NCBI GenBank assembly: GCA_023333565.1
Contig: JAJKFH010000044.1
Coordinates: forward strand, 248,001 to 312,000
DNA: 64,000 nucleotides
From: Puffinus mauretanicus
Taxonomy: Eukaryota > Chordata > Aves > Procellariiformes > Procellariidae
Reading direction: 5' to 3'
Shown here: positions 24,550 through 36,300 of the stretch, piece by piece
How positions within the stretch are numbered: position 1 is the first letter of the stretch
Layout: each line of letters begins with the position of its first letter
The notes under the pieces: model-generated
What the model was told of the DNA's origin: nothing
The model's database searches: none
Seen by the model: only the letters and a program-made list of their open reading frames with translations
Program-made: the position numbers and the translations under genes

Positions 24550-27450
24550 TGCCTTCCAGAAGCCAGATAGAGGAGCAGGGAGGTAAAATCCCACTGCATG
24601 ACTGAGAAAATGGTGTAAAAAAAGAAGGATGTGTACTGGGAAACTCTGAAAATAGAATACCTGTGCAGGAGAGGCATACTACTTCTAAACCATGGTGGAA
24701 GCAAGCTGCTGGGATTTAACATTAAGAAGGTTATAGGAGAGGTTTTAGCTAAAGGATAGGAAAGCCGGCATATGCAGAAGAGCACTTGCTTTGGGATGAC
24801 TCATGCTGTAGGGTTGAAGATAGGACAGAAGCTGGCAAAAGTCAGATACAAAACCATGAAGAGCAGTTGCACAAATAGAATGAAAAAATAGAAACCCCAA
24901 ACCAATGCATATGTTCCTCTGTACAGGAGCTGGAAGTCTAAGAAATAAGAAATAAGACAGGAGAACCAGAGAACCAGAATAATAATTATTTATTATTTAA
25001 TAAAAATATTGATACAATGGATGCACTGGAAACTCAGTGGAAGAAAGACACATAGGAAAGCGTAACACAAAGCATTCGGTAAAGGAAGAGCGAGCACTGG
25101 CAGGGGAGGAGGTGCGGCATCGCAAAGATGGCTTAGAGCTAAATCAGGTTAACAAGTTAACTGTGCCAACGAAGAACATAGACCTGCCATGGGTTGATGC
25201 TCCAGCAGGAGACGTACGTGGTTAGGACTACACTCCCAGCCACCTCGGCAGCATAGTGATGCTGAGTGTCATCTGCTAGAGGCCAGAGAGGCCAGGGGAA
25301 CAAGATACGCCGGTAAATTCTGCACAAACTGAACAAACACCATGTCGGGGCACTATGGCAAGATTAAATTTTTACGCATGGCCAGTGGAGCAGCCAGGTA
25401 GGGAATCGACCGCAGGAAAATGCATTCCTGACCTTGCACTGACCAGTGAGCATGCTGTAGCTCATAATCTTATTAATTAAGAGTCATTATTTAACAGTGA
25501 CCCCAATACAGCTAGGTTCATAATCTTGCTGAAGCAATGGAAGCCGATAAATCAGCTACCATTGTGCTCAGTTTAAAACACAGGGACTTCAAAATTCATA
25601 AAAATTAATTCAGTAATAAGAAATTAAAAGGGACCGTTAAAAGTAAAGCCTTTGCTGGTGTCCTGGAGACTATTTCAAGACACGTTATTGGATATCAGGT
25701 ACATACTACCTGTCAAGAAGGACTTAGACCTAAAGAATAGCAGGGTACAAAGTTGTATTTAAATGATAAAAAACAGAACAGGTCATGCATTATTTTGTTA
25801 AATGGCGGGGTGGGAAGCAAATAAGGAGTTGGAAGAACAACATGCAGAAAGCCTAAAAACTAGTAAGTCATTTTTCAGAAACATCGAGAACAGAAAACCT
25901 GTCAGGGACTTAAAAGACCAATAGATAACCAAGCTATAAAAGAAGTGCTTGGAGAGAATAAAGCCATAGTAGAAAAACAAAATGAAAATTGCCATCTATG
26001 TTTTCAGGAGATTGGACAGAGACTGGCGACGACCCCACACTGGATCTCTTCCTGACTGATGGCGTATCAGAGACTCCGCCTCAGCCCTGATAGGAGTCAA
26101 CAGAAAAGATGATCAGCAAAGAGGCAGTAAGAAACCACCAGGAACTCAAGTTTGAAACAGCTGGACTATTAACGGTGGTGCGTAACCTTTTCCTCAAATC
26201 TGCTTTCAGCGCTGGAATGTGGCAAATGGGCCAGCAATTTTTAAAAAAGTTTCTGGGGGAGAAATAGTACACCATTAAACCTGGTACCTCTACCGGCCAA
26301 ATTGGAAGGCTATTTAAAGATGAAGACTACTGTACAGATGGATAAACAGGAATTACTGGGAAGAGTCAACCTGTCTTTGTGAATCTCTGTGCAGTTCTGG
26401 TCTCTTGCCTCCAAAAGGCTGTTGCAAATCTGAGAGAGGCCAAGGAACTGTGACCGGCATGAGCAAAGGTCTACGATGGCTTCTGCACAAGGAACGACTC
26501 TGTAGCCAAAGCGTCCCCAGCCTGGGAGGAGAAAACTGGGGGGACACAGCAGAGATCTGTGAAACCAGGGGTGGAACTGAGAAGATCAATAGGGACCTGC
26601 TGTTCACAGGCTCACCAACTGCAGGAACTGGATGGTGTAAAATGAAGCAGAGAGAGGGCCGGTCCACAACAGAGAAAAGGAGGTACTTACTCACGTATGG
26701 GTAAGGAAGCTGCAAAATTCTCCCCATCTGATGTTGTGGAAAGGAAAGTTTACATGGGCTTAAAAAGCCACAGAACGAACTCAAGGCAGAAACCTCTCCA
26801 CTGAAAGCCATTAAGTACAAAAGATGCCAAGTCTGACTCAAGGAGGACTTAAAAGATAACACCTGACTCAAGGTGCTCCCTGCTGGAAGAACTCCCATTG
26901 CAGCTCCAAGGGTCACTTTTTGCTTTCCAGATCCACATTGATGTATGGAAAAATTATACCAACTTGTACCCGTGCCAACATTGTCTCTCACTTCTGTTAA
27001 TTTTGGCCTTTCTTCATGCTTATCCCATCTCTGTCTCCAGTTCTCTAGGATAAACAAGCCCATTTTCCAGTGGTTTTGTATTAGTTAACCTTGTGGCAGG
27101 GACATGGAGTTTAGCACAAGAAGGAAATGCCGTTTTGCTCAGCTAAGGGATTAAATGTAGCAAGATGTTATGAATGCCAATAGCAGAGACGACTTCAAAA
27201 GGGGATTAGACAAGTTCATGAAGGACAATCCACCGCTGGTTAATGAAAATGATAATCCATAGGCAGCCTTTGTCTCAGGGAGCCTGCTGGCTGCTGATCA
27301 CCAGTTATGGGCAAATATGTCGTGGGAGTTGCTCCTGGGCATTTGCTCTGTTTTGTGACTTTTCCCTGCATACGCGCTACCCGCTGTCACTGGGGACACT
27401 GGATCCGGGGTGCACGGAGGCCTGGTCCCAGGATGGTCACCCCTGTGTCT
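24550..27450 (+). mobile_element. Ancient, highly decayed CR1-like retroposon, long but interrupted
   Basis: A series of old CR1 landmarks appears in the right order. They are a degraded start of ORF2 near 24900-25200, a region with cctgtcagggacttaaaag near 25900, and the block around ctggtacctctaccggccaa (26283) followed by gggaagagtcaacctg (26358). Then come tctgagagaggccaagg (26430), a 3' block with ggggattagacaagttcatg (27200), and the tail ending near 27445. The order and plus orientation are consistent with one insertion, perhaps with a later insertion or unalignable part at 26760-27160. Divergence is high and no frame survives. Identification is by remembered family pattern; the outer borders are approximate. 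Confidence 0.7.
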
Positions 27451-28211
27451 CGTGGCCCTGCCGGTAGCCCCCCTTTGCTTTAGCTTCTGTTCATCTTTTT
27501 CTGAGCATTTGTAACGATGAACAGCGCATAGTACTTTAAAGAAGGTCTTACAGGATATTGTACAACTATGGTAGCACTTGTCTTCACGTCACAACAGGTA
27601 CTGGCCATCATCTTCTGATTAATATTCCCAAACATTTTCCTCTATTGTTTCTACAGATAAGGCAACGATGAACTCATAGCAGAAATTTTTGTTGTTATCT
27701 TTTAAATACAGCTTGCTTACTGTTTTATCTTATTTCTAGTTTTCCCGTCCTTCAAATTCATCCTAATATTCCAGTCCTCCTAAGCACCGATTTTATATCA
27801 TCAGTGAAGTTCAGAAGTGTGCTTCTCATGTCAAGGACGCTAGAGAAAACACTAAAGACCATTCACAAGACCAACGCTTGATTTTTTGCTCCTAACCTCC
27901 TTCCGCCCCAGCACTTCCCCTTTCAGCAACCCACTGCTCTTGCACATTTAGATAACTGCTTATTTGTATTACACCTCTGCACTATGCCATGTTCTCCATG
28001 AGAACAAACCATTTAACACAAGGCATTATACCAAATGTCCACTGTCACCCAGACAGATTAGACCTACTGTGTTCACTTTAGCTGGGGAACTGCACGTGTA
28101 GCAAGTATAAATCTAAGAGGACTTGATTTCGTGATGATAAAAAAGATGCACGTGCTCCCTAAAACCTGAATCATGGATTATAGAGATAAAGGGCAAGCCA
28201 CAATAAATCAC

Positions 28212-28238
28212 TTATATACATTATATACGTATATATAA
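28212..28238. repeat. TA-rich simple repeat
   Basis: Interrupted TATA/TACG alternation (ttatatacgtatatata). Low complexity. Confidence 0.7.
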
Positions 28239-31200
28239 ACATGTGTGCATCTTCACACCACTATAAGACCTGAATTCAGCCTCCACGTACTCTGGCCAGG
28301 CAGGAGGAGACTCCATCTGTCCTCGATCCCTGCGCAACGGCAATTCCTGCCTGCATTCTCCATGACTGCCCTCTGCGGGGGGGCCAAGCGAGGCTTGCCT
28401 GCACCGCACCGAGGTTCCAGCTGCAGAGAACCACTGGCAATGGAAACAGCGATGCTCTGGGAAGAGGACCCTGTCCTGCGCAGTCCAGACCGTGCAGGTC
28501 GGGGCTGGTGTCAGTGGGGTGATGACGCAGCCTGGGGGAGGCTGCTGTAACCCTGAGGCTCCCCAAGTTAACACCATCCCCCGTGGGCACGTGACCCAGA
28601 AACACTTCTCCATGGGGTGCGGCAATTCCCCTCATTGCCTCAACCTTTGTGGAGCCACTTCCCAAAGGTCCAGCTCTCCCGTGTTTTCTCCTGCTGTCGG
28701 GCAGGGCATCATCCCCTCCCCACCCCACTGCATTGTCCCCCCACCGCCCTCCTCCAACACCCACGTGTCACTGCCCCGGTTTTCCCTACAGCACTTTTTC
28801 CAGACTGGAAATTTTTACACCCATGCAACCCCTCCTTGTCCACACCAGACTGGATCCCTGGGGTTCAGCGGCCTCCGGCCCTGACCAAAACACCCGAGCA
28901 GTCCTCCCACCCCGGTGATGGTCTCGCAACGCTGTGGCAGCAGCGGAGACACACTGGGTGCTGGCACAGCCCCGATCCCCATGGTCTGGCCCCAGGCAAT
29001 GGCCCTGCTACCACAAGGCTACCAGCTGGCCCCTTTCTTGGAGCTAGCGTGGACAGGAGAACTGCCTCCTTTGACTTACCTGCTTGGACAGTAAACTCAG
29101 TTTTCATTAACTATTTTTACTGCTTTTCTCCAAAGACAAACACACACCTGGTGCCGCCCAGCTACCCCAGCCCTCGGCAAGCTGCAGGAGTTGGACTCCC
29201 AACGGCTGTCCGTAGCCCAGCTCTGTGCCTGCAGACAATGGGCCACCTCCCCGGAAGAGCCTTCCTCCCCCATCTCCTGTTGCTCCCAGCGCCCTCCAGG
29301 TGCCTTCACACCTCGAGAGCTCCTCCACAGCTTTCACACGTTCTCTCAAACCACCATCTCGCTGCTGCCTTTCACACGTGTGTTGTTGCCCTCTCAAACA
29401 CAAACACCGCTAATCACCGTCTCCTGCACTGTCCTCAGCCACAGGCTCTGCAACGCTCTCAGGGCAGAGGCCACATATGCTAATTTCCATACAAAATGAG
29501 GTTGTATGATATCATATTTACGGCAGGTCCCATGAAAGGATGATCTCTACCACCACCCAACACGCACCTCCCTTACTCCAGGTCTCTGCCGAGGCTCCAC
29601 GCCAGCCAGTCTCTTCCCACCAACGGCAAATCGCAAGGAGACAAAAGGCAACATGGACAACTCAAGCCTGCTCACCACGCTTGCCATCCCTGGCTAGCAG
29701 AAGGCACCTGGGACCCCCTCCCAGCTGCTCACCTGCCTGCCTGGCTAACCAAGGCTTTTGGGACGGTGCCATAGGCCCGTCTGGCCCAACCCCAGCGCTC
29801 AACAACGCAGCCCCACTGCCTGCACCCCATCCAGCTGCCAGCACCCCCAGCCATGGCAGAGCTCTTTGCTGCAGTACCGTGTCACCCCAGAAGACCTCAG
29901 GCACATCAGCCAAGGAAAGGGAAGCTACAGCTCCCAGAACAACGCAGTCCTTATCAGTATCCTGACGCAACACGGTAATCCCCATCCTGACATTACCAGC
30001 ACGGTTTTGGGGAGCCCACACGTCGCTTGCAGCCAGCCCATGCCACTCCAGAGAGCCCTCTTGGGCCAGCAATTGCTGTGGTCCGGCACCTGGCAGTAAC
30101 CTGCACTTGCACCGACTCTTCAGGCAGAGCTTTCAGGTCCTCCACAGCAGTAACCGGGGCTCACGTTCCCTTTCAGGTAAAGGCTGAGGGACAGTAATTT
30201 CACTGATCAAGGAAATTTCACCACATCTGGGGTGAACTGCAAGAGCTGGTTTGCCATACACGACAATGTTACAAATCAGTTTAATGTAGGAAGTGAAGCA
30301 GAATGCCATATTCAATTGAAAGTACATAGGGAATTTAGATAAGCAGATTATAAATACACAAACTGGAATTTAACTGAGGGGAAGACATTGCTTATCAGTA
30401 GCGGTAATTCTTCAAGCAGATTGTCGCCATAGTATCTATTCTTTGTCTTTGACTAAGCGTTCAGATTTTGATGCTGATAAAACCCTCCTGCAGCAATGAC
30501 TGCCAAGGCTGTTTCCTCACCTGAACACTGTGGACTACAAGCATACAAACGACTTCAGCCCCAGCCACCCTCCAGGCCCTTCCCCCTAGCAAAACTGGGG
30601 AAGCTCGTGTATAGGCCAGGCCTGCATCTAAATAGCAAAGCTGGAATCACCACAGGTACCAGCAAGTTATCTGCCAGCGCAATTGATATAGTCTGAATTA
30701 TGCCTGCACCCTAGCAGATAACTGCAGATAACTGCAAAATAACTGGATTTAAGGATGTCACAAAACATTACTTCACTTGCCTTAGCCGAAAAGCATGTCA
30801 GACACCTTACGGGGATGTTGAATGAAAAAACACACTGAGCTCTGTTTGCTGCAGTCCTGTGTACGTGGTTTTGCAGGATATACGGTTACTCATTTCGGGG
30901 AAAAAAAGGGAAACTAGAACTGCGCCTTTAAGAAATGTGAAAGGAACAACATAATTTAATAAATTCTAATAATAAAAACTCTGCTGAAGTATATTAGGCA
31001 ACTGAAAACGGGATCTGATTGCATTTTAGAACCGGTTCTTGAATATGTGAATCAGATTAGGAGGAAGAAGTGATGGAAAGAGTGGGATGTGCCTGGTAGT
31101 CAGTGTGCAAGAGGATCTCTAGAGCATGTAAATACCTTAAATGAAACTCTAGGAGGAAGACAAAGGGGACTTGTGGAGTTTCCATTTCATTTCCCTCCTT

Positions 31201-32234
31201 GTGAAGCAGTCCAAAACAACCCCCAGATGATCATAAGCTGCTGAAGGTACGTTTCACCTAGAAGAGGGTCTTACCTGAGCCATGCCTGGGGAAATACTGG
31301 AGCAGCATAAGAGCAGACTCTGGTCACAGGGATGGAAGAAACGACAACACACCAGAGGACCCAAGGAGCCGTTTACACAGAGCTCCAGCGTCCCCTGCAC
31401 CGAGCTGGAGTCAGTCTGGAGACAGCGCTGGTGCAGGGGCTGAGGGCGAGGACACAGCAGCGTTTATAGAGATGGTCTTCGGCTCATCCATTGAACGCAC
31501 AATTCTCAGGCCCTCGATACAATCTGAGCAACGTTGTGCAAGAACTCTGCAGGACAAACTAACTTCTAAATCGCCACTATTACCACAAGCTACAAGCTAT
31601 GACACACGCAGGACCTGACCAGGAAAGGCAACTGCCCTTCTCTGCGAGTCTCCAAGCTTGCATGGAACCCTCAGTGCTCTTGAGCTTCAGGACACCTCCA
31701 GCCTGTTAGAGATGGGTTAGGAAAGGGCTGTCCAACACTGATCCAACCTCTGCCCCTGGCAGGCTTCAGCTGCTGGAGAAACAGGACTTGGTGGGAGCCA
31801 GGAGAATGGGCAGGCTGGGTGGCACAGCACTGTAGTGACACTCACCAAGGCCAGCTTCAATTTCCAGCTCGCCCAAAGACCCCTGAGTCTGGCGGCTTCT
31901 CAGGGCCCAGATCTCAGCCAGCCTCAGATGATTCATTCCCACCTTGCACTGAGACATGTCAATTAGAGCCAGTGTGACAGAAGAGGCCAAGTGCCCCAGG
32001 AACGAGGTCTGTGTCAGGACCTGGAGAGCCTGTTCAGAGCTATTCTTCCTCTTTAAGGCACCCTCCAAACTGTCACAACTGAGACAAGACACAGACGAGA
32101 GAGAGAAAACTTCAGGGATGTGGTTTGAGAAGTTCCACTCAACCAAAGTCGCAGACTCAGCCCCAACAAAGCAAGCAGCAGGTCTGCCAGCACATCCGAA
32201 ATATTGATGAGCGCATTGCCCCAGGCAGGGTTCC

Positions 32235-32247
32235 CACACACACACAC
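32235..32247. repeat. Short (CA)n microsatellite
   Basis: Six to seven CA units on the plus strand. Confidence 0.8.
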
Positions 32248-32552
32248 TACAGCAACATTGGAGCAAAGCTGTGTCAGCTCTAACACAGAGGGAGATGAGG
32301 CCTGAGGATGGAAATCATACCTAACCTAAACAGATCTTACAAATGACACATCTAATGCAATCAGACATGCATGCTGCTTGCAACTTCCAGCAGATACTAA
32401 AAGCCAAAAGCTTTCCATCACAGTTTCAAAATCTAGAGTGGGAACTGAAACACTCTCTACAAACTTCAGGTCAAAGAAATACAACACAACAACAGTAACA
32501 GTCTCACTCTAAGCTAATTAATCAATAGCTAAATAGTCCACAAAATACTCCA

Positions 32553-34180
32553 CAGGACCAGATTCAAGGTCCACTAGCCCAGCTCCCTGTCCTTGACAGT
32601 GGCATTACAAGATGCTATTAATTAAGGAGAGCACATGTGCCTGGCCATTTTGGGTGGTCCATTCCCCTTGTGCCTTCCAGCATCCAATGTCATCATACTG
32701 GGGACGTTAGCAGGAATGACCCTGTTCAGTCCCGCTACAATCTGTGCAAGGACCTGCTCTCCAGGAATTTGTCTAACCTCCCTCTGAACCTGCCAGTACT
32801 GACCTCCTCCATGGCGTCCCATGGCAGCCAGCTCCAGACGACCATTGCCTGCTGCATAAAGAACTCTTGCTTTTGTCTGGTTTCATCTGATCTGCCACTA
32901 GTCTCATTGAGAGCCTGCTCCTTCTAATGCTGCAGGATTTGGTGAACAGCAGCTCTGCCTTCACTGTGTCCCCTGCCTTGGGGAGTTTTCTAAGCCTTGG
33001 CCATGCATCTCCCTGAGCCTTCTCTTCTCCAAACTGGAGAGTCCCAGCCTTCTCAGTCTGTCTTCATAGGGCAGTTGCTCCATCCCCTAGACCATTTTAG
33101 TTGCCTTTCTCTGGCCCTTCTCTAGCTCCACTGCTTCCTCCTTGAGATGCTGAACCAGACCTGCACAGCACTGAAGGTGTGCATGTGCAGGATCAGCGTA
33201 GTCCCAAATGACATTGCTCACCTTGCTTTCCATCTCTTCCCTGATATATTTTGCTGGCTTTTTTGGCTGCTGTTGTGCACTGAATCCATGATTTTGAGAG
33301 CTGTCAGTATCAGCGCCAAGGCCTATCTGGAGCAGCACCCACCAGGTCCACGTTCAGCATCATGTAGCATGTTCAGCTGGCTCTTCCCTAGAAGCATTGC
33401 TTTGCATGTGTCTACGTGGTGGCCCATCTGCCACCTTTTGCACTCTCAGTTTGGGAGTCCTCCTGGAGCTCATCAGCATTGATGCATCATGTGGCTACTC
33501 AAAAAACTTTATACCATCCACAGACTTGGAGGTTTCCCACACACTCCCTTCTCCAGCTCACCGATGAAAACAGAGAAGGAAACAGGTCCCAACACCATAC
33601 CCGGGTACCCCACTGCTGACTGTTTGCCATCCTGAAAAGTGACATTTAAGTCCCACTCTTTGCTTCCTCCCTTTAACAAGTTTTCAAGTCATAAAGAAGT
33701 CTTTCAATTTTTAGTTTCATCAATAGCCTTGATATGAAAATTTATCTAAAGCTTTTCTGAAAATCCAAATATATTTTGTTCACCAGATCCCCTCCATCTA
33801 GAGGTCTGTAGAGGCTGACACCTTCTACAGGTCCCCTATCAGGTCAGCAAGGCAAGTGACCCTTCACAAAAACCATGCTGATTCCTTCCCAACAGGCTGT
33901 CCTTCTCCACATGCTCAGTGACCTTATCCTTTACTGATTGCAGACACCACCATCATACAAAGGATTTCAACAGCTTGCTGGACTCCTCTGCAGCCATTCT
34001 GGTGGATGGGGATCATGTTGGCAACCCTAGTCCTCTGGCACAGTGGCATTTTGCAATGACAGGTGTCACACCTCAGCCAGAAATTCTGCAATTTCGCATT
34101 TAAACTCTCTCAGGCTTTCCTGTAAATGCTAGTTTAAATACTCCCCGTGACCTGTCACATCTTGGTACCAGCAGGCTCTC
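32553..34180 (-). mobile_element. Ancient CR1-like retroposon, decayed
   Basis: The plus strand reads as the complement of an old CR1. It shows cttctcttctccaaactgga (33019), then the reverse of the motif encoding GQRKATKM at about 33090-33115, the block near caggtcccaacaccataccc (33583) and ctgaaaatccaaatatattt (33758). It ends with the block near ttctggtggatggggatcat (33997). On the minus strand a fragment reads VELEKGQRKATKMV, a CR1 ORF2 C-terminal signature. About 1.6 kb is recognisable. It is the oldest class of CR1 here, together with the copy at 24550-27450. Confidence 0.75.
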
Positions 34181-34799
34181 TCTCTTCTGTCCAGGTCTCT
34201 CCTGCCCCAAAGGCTCCCCCATTCTTCCCATGCCCAAATCCCCCTCTCTGCACCACCACGATCCATGGACCACATGCCAGATCTGTGCCTGCCCTCGGCC
34301 TTGTGTGCACGAGGGGCAGCATGGCCGGGATGCCATCACCGAAGTCCCAGGCTCTGTCACTTCACCCAGAGTAATGCTGGCAACCTTGTCCCTCTACAAT
34401 ACCAGGAAAGCAGCAGAAGCCCTGTAACACTGTGCCCACGCACTCTCCTGCTGGAGGACGCTTCCTTGAGCTGCTTTCAGTGTGGACACTCGCCACCTTG
34501 TTAGAAAAGGATGAAGATGTCTGTCAGGACACCATGGAGAATGACAAGCAAAGGCTGCAGCTGAGAGAAGCTTGGTAAAACGAAGAAGAGAATGGAGAGC
34601 TTCAGTGGCAAGAGATGACCTAGAAGAGAAGACACGATGCCAGCACGTGGGGCAAGCAAAAACCCAGCCCCATACTGGGAAGTCTCATCTCACACACATG
34701 TGTTTCAGTAACGAGGGCTTCCAGGGCACTGGTAGCTTCTGATACCAGAGGAAGCAGAGAGCCTAAGCTGAGATGAATGCTAAAAATGGCTCCTAAAAT

Positions 34800-35030
34800 T
34801 TCAGGTAAGATCATTGCAGTCACCTAATCCAACCTTCCCCTAACACAGACCACAGAAATTGCCTTCAGAATGATGCTCCGTGGCTAGAGCATGGCACCCC
34901 ATCATCCCCGCGCTAGCCCTCCACCACACAGCTGGACTAGAACAGCAGTAGTGTTTGTATCTCCCTTCCAACGTGTCTCCAAATTCCTCTTGAAAATATG
35001 GACAGCGCATCAGGACACAAAAGTCAGCGA
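34800..35030 (-). mobile_element. Old CR1 3'-end fragment
   Basis: The sequence cacctaatccaaccttcccc followed by aacacagaccacagaaat resembles the reverse complement of the 3' end of old CR1 families (tgattggattagatgacc type). The fragment is short and diverged; its right border is uncertain. Confidence 0.5.
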
Positions 35031-35979
35031 TGCTCAACAAGTGCTCTGTGCAGAAACCATGCTGCTCACGCTTGCTGTTCCCTTACAAGGCACCTGTGGC
35101 TTTTGCAGGCCTGGATCATATTCAGGAGGGTTGGTGTTGGGTTTTTCTACGAATGCTGTGAGTGATGGCTCCTTTTTCTCTACTGTGTGGCCGAAGGAAT
35201 CTACTCCCAAGCCCGCTGCTGCCAGTCCTGAGCTCTGCAAGCTCAGAGGATCCTCTGGTGAGCCAGGCATCAAGTCTGATGTGCTACCACAGTTTAACCT
35301 AGAGTTTTCTTTCTCGTTAAGGAGAAGTTCAGAGCCATCCTTGTTCTCAGCACAAGATTCAGGGGATTCTTCTGTATATAAAATCGTTCCACAGCCCGCT
35401 CAGCTGTTCAAAGACAGAAGCACAGGCTCCCAGTCTCCACCAGTTTAGCAGTTCTTCGAATCTTGGTAGTAACCAGTATCAGCTTCTTCCAGGAAAACAG
35501 AACAAAACATCAGGTGGATCATCCACCAGGGAAGTTTCATCTAACTTCACGTAGACAGAAGCCGGTCTGTGCCTAAAGAGGGCATTTCAATTCCCTTCCT
35601 AAATCGATGGATATACTCACCTGCAGCTTCCTCCTTCTTGCTGCATGACTCCAGTCTGAGACCCCAAGTGACTTAGTGCACCCACGCGCATAATTCACTG
35701 CTGGCAGGGGGGTTTAGGTCTCTTTCTCTCAATAGACGCAACAAGTTGGGAGCGGGAGGGTTCAGAAATAAGCAGCTAAAATTCTGGAAAGGCTCCCATG
35801 TGAGAAGGCAGTGAAAAGGCGAGGATTGTGTAACTGCACAGTCAGAAAACCTTGTAAAGGAAATTAAAGCAAATGGGGAAAAGCTTTTCAGGCACTCAGA
35901 AAAAAAGAACACAGACAAAAGAGGCGAGGTGCTATGTGGTGAGAGTGGTATAAAGAGAGTTTAAAAATTAAATTAATGC

Positions 35980-36300
35980 TTTGCTTGGTTTTTGATAAGA
36001 ATGTAATGCAAAGGTTGACTGGCTAATGGAGATGAGACTATGGAAATCAACACATAGGAAGTGCTGGCAAACCCTAGAGCATTTGTTGTGTTCAGACAGG
36101 ACACTGAATAATCTTCACCTCAGATTTCTAAAGGAGCTGGCACATGACGGCAGTGGACCAGCAGCACGTATTTTTAATGAAGTTATCAAGTCAAGGAAGG
36201 ATACTATATTGCTTCGAGAGTGGCAAGTACAATCGTGTCTATTCTACGAAGGGGAAAATTGATATGGGCAACAACCTACTTCAATAACACCCACAGCACT
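35980..36300 (+). mobile_element. Old CR1 internal fragment
   Basis: Sequence around cagatttctaaaggagctgg (36121) and ttttaatgaagttatcaagt (36172) followed by attctacgaaggggaaaatt (36241) matches, in order, an internal part of old CR1 ORF2 just upstream of the reverse-transcriptase core. It is diverged, with no open frame. It may extend to about 36480. Confidence 0.5.

Larger units (their letters stand above)
27451..32552. other. Intronic sequence without recognised gene
   Basis: The part 28300-30100 is C-rich on the plus strand and gives long open frames (for example 28617-29483) with no recognisable protein family and low-complexity composition. The rest is unique-looking. Confidence 0.6.

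Noticed and set aside
26353..27063. Minus-strand open frame of 236 codons
   Set aside because: It is antisense to the ancient CR1 relic at 24550-27450; the frame is a chance product.
28617..29483. Plus-strand open frame of 288 codons
   Set aside because: It is Pro/Ser/His-rich from C-rich DNA, with no known family, splice support or conserved motif visible.
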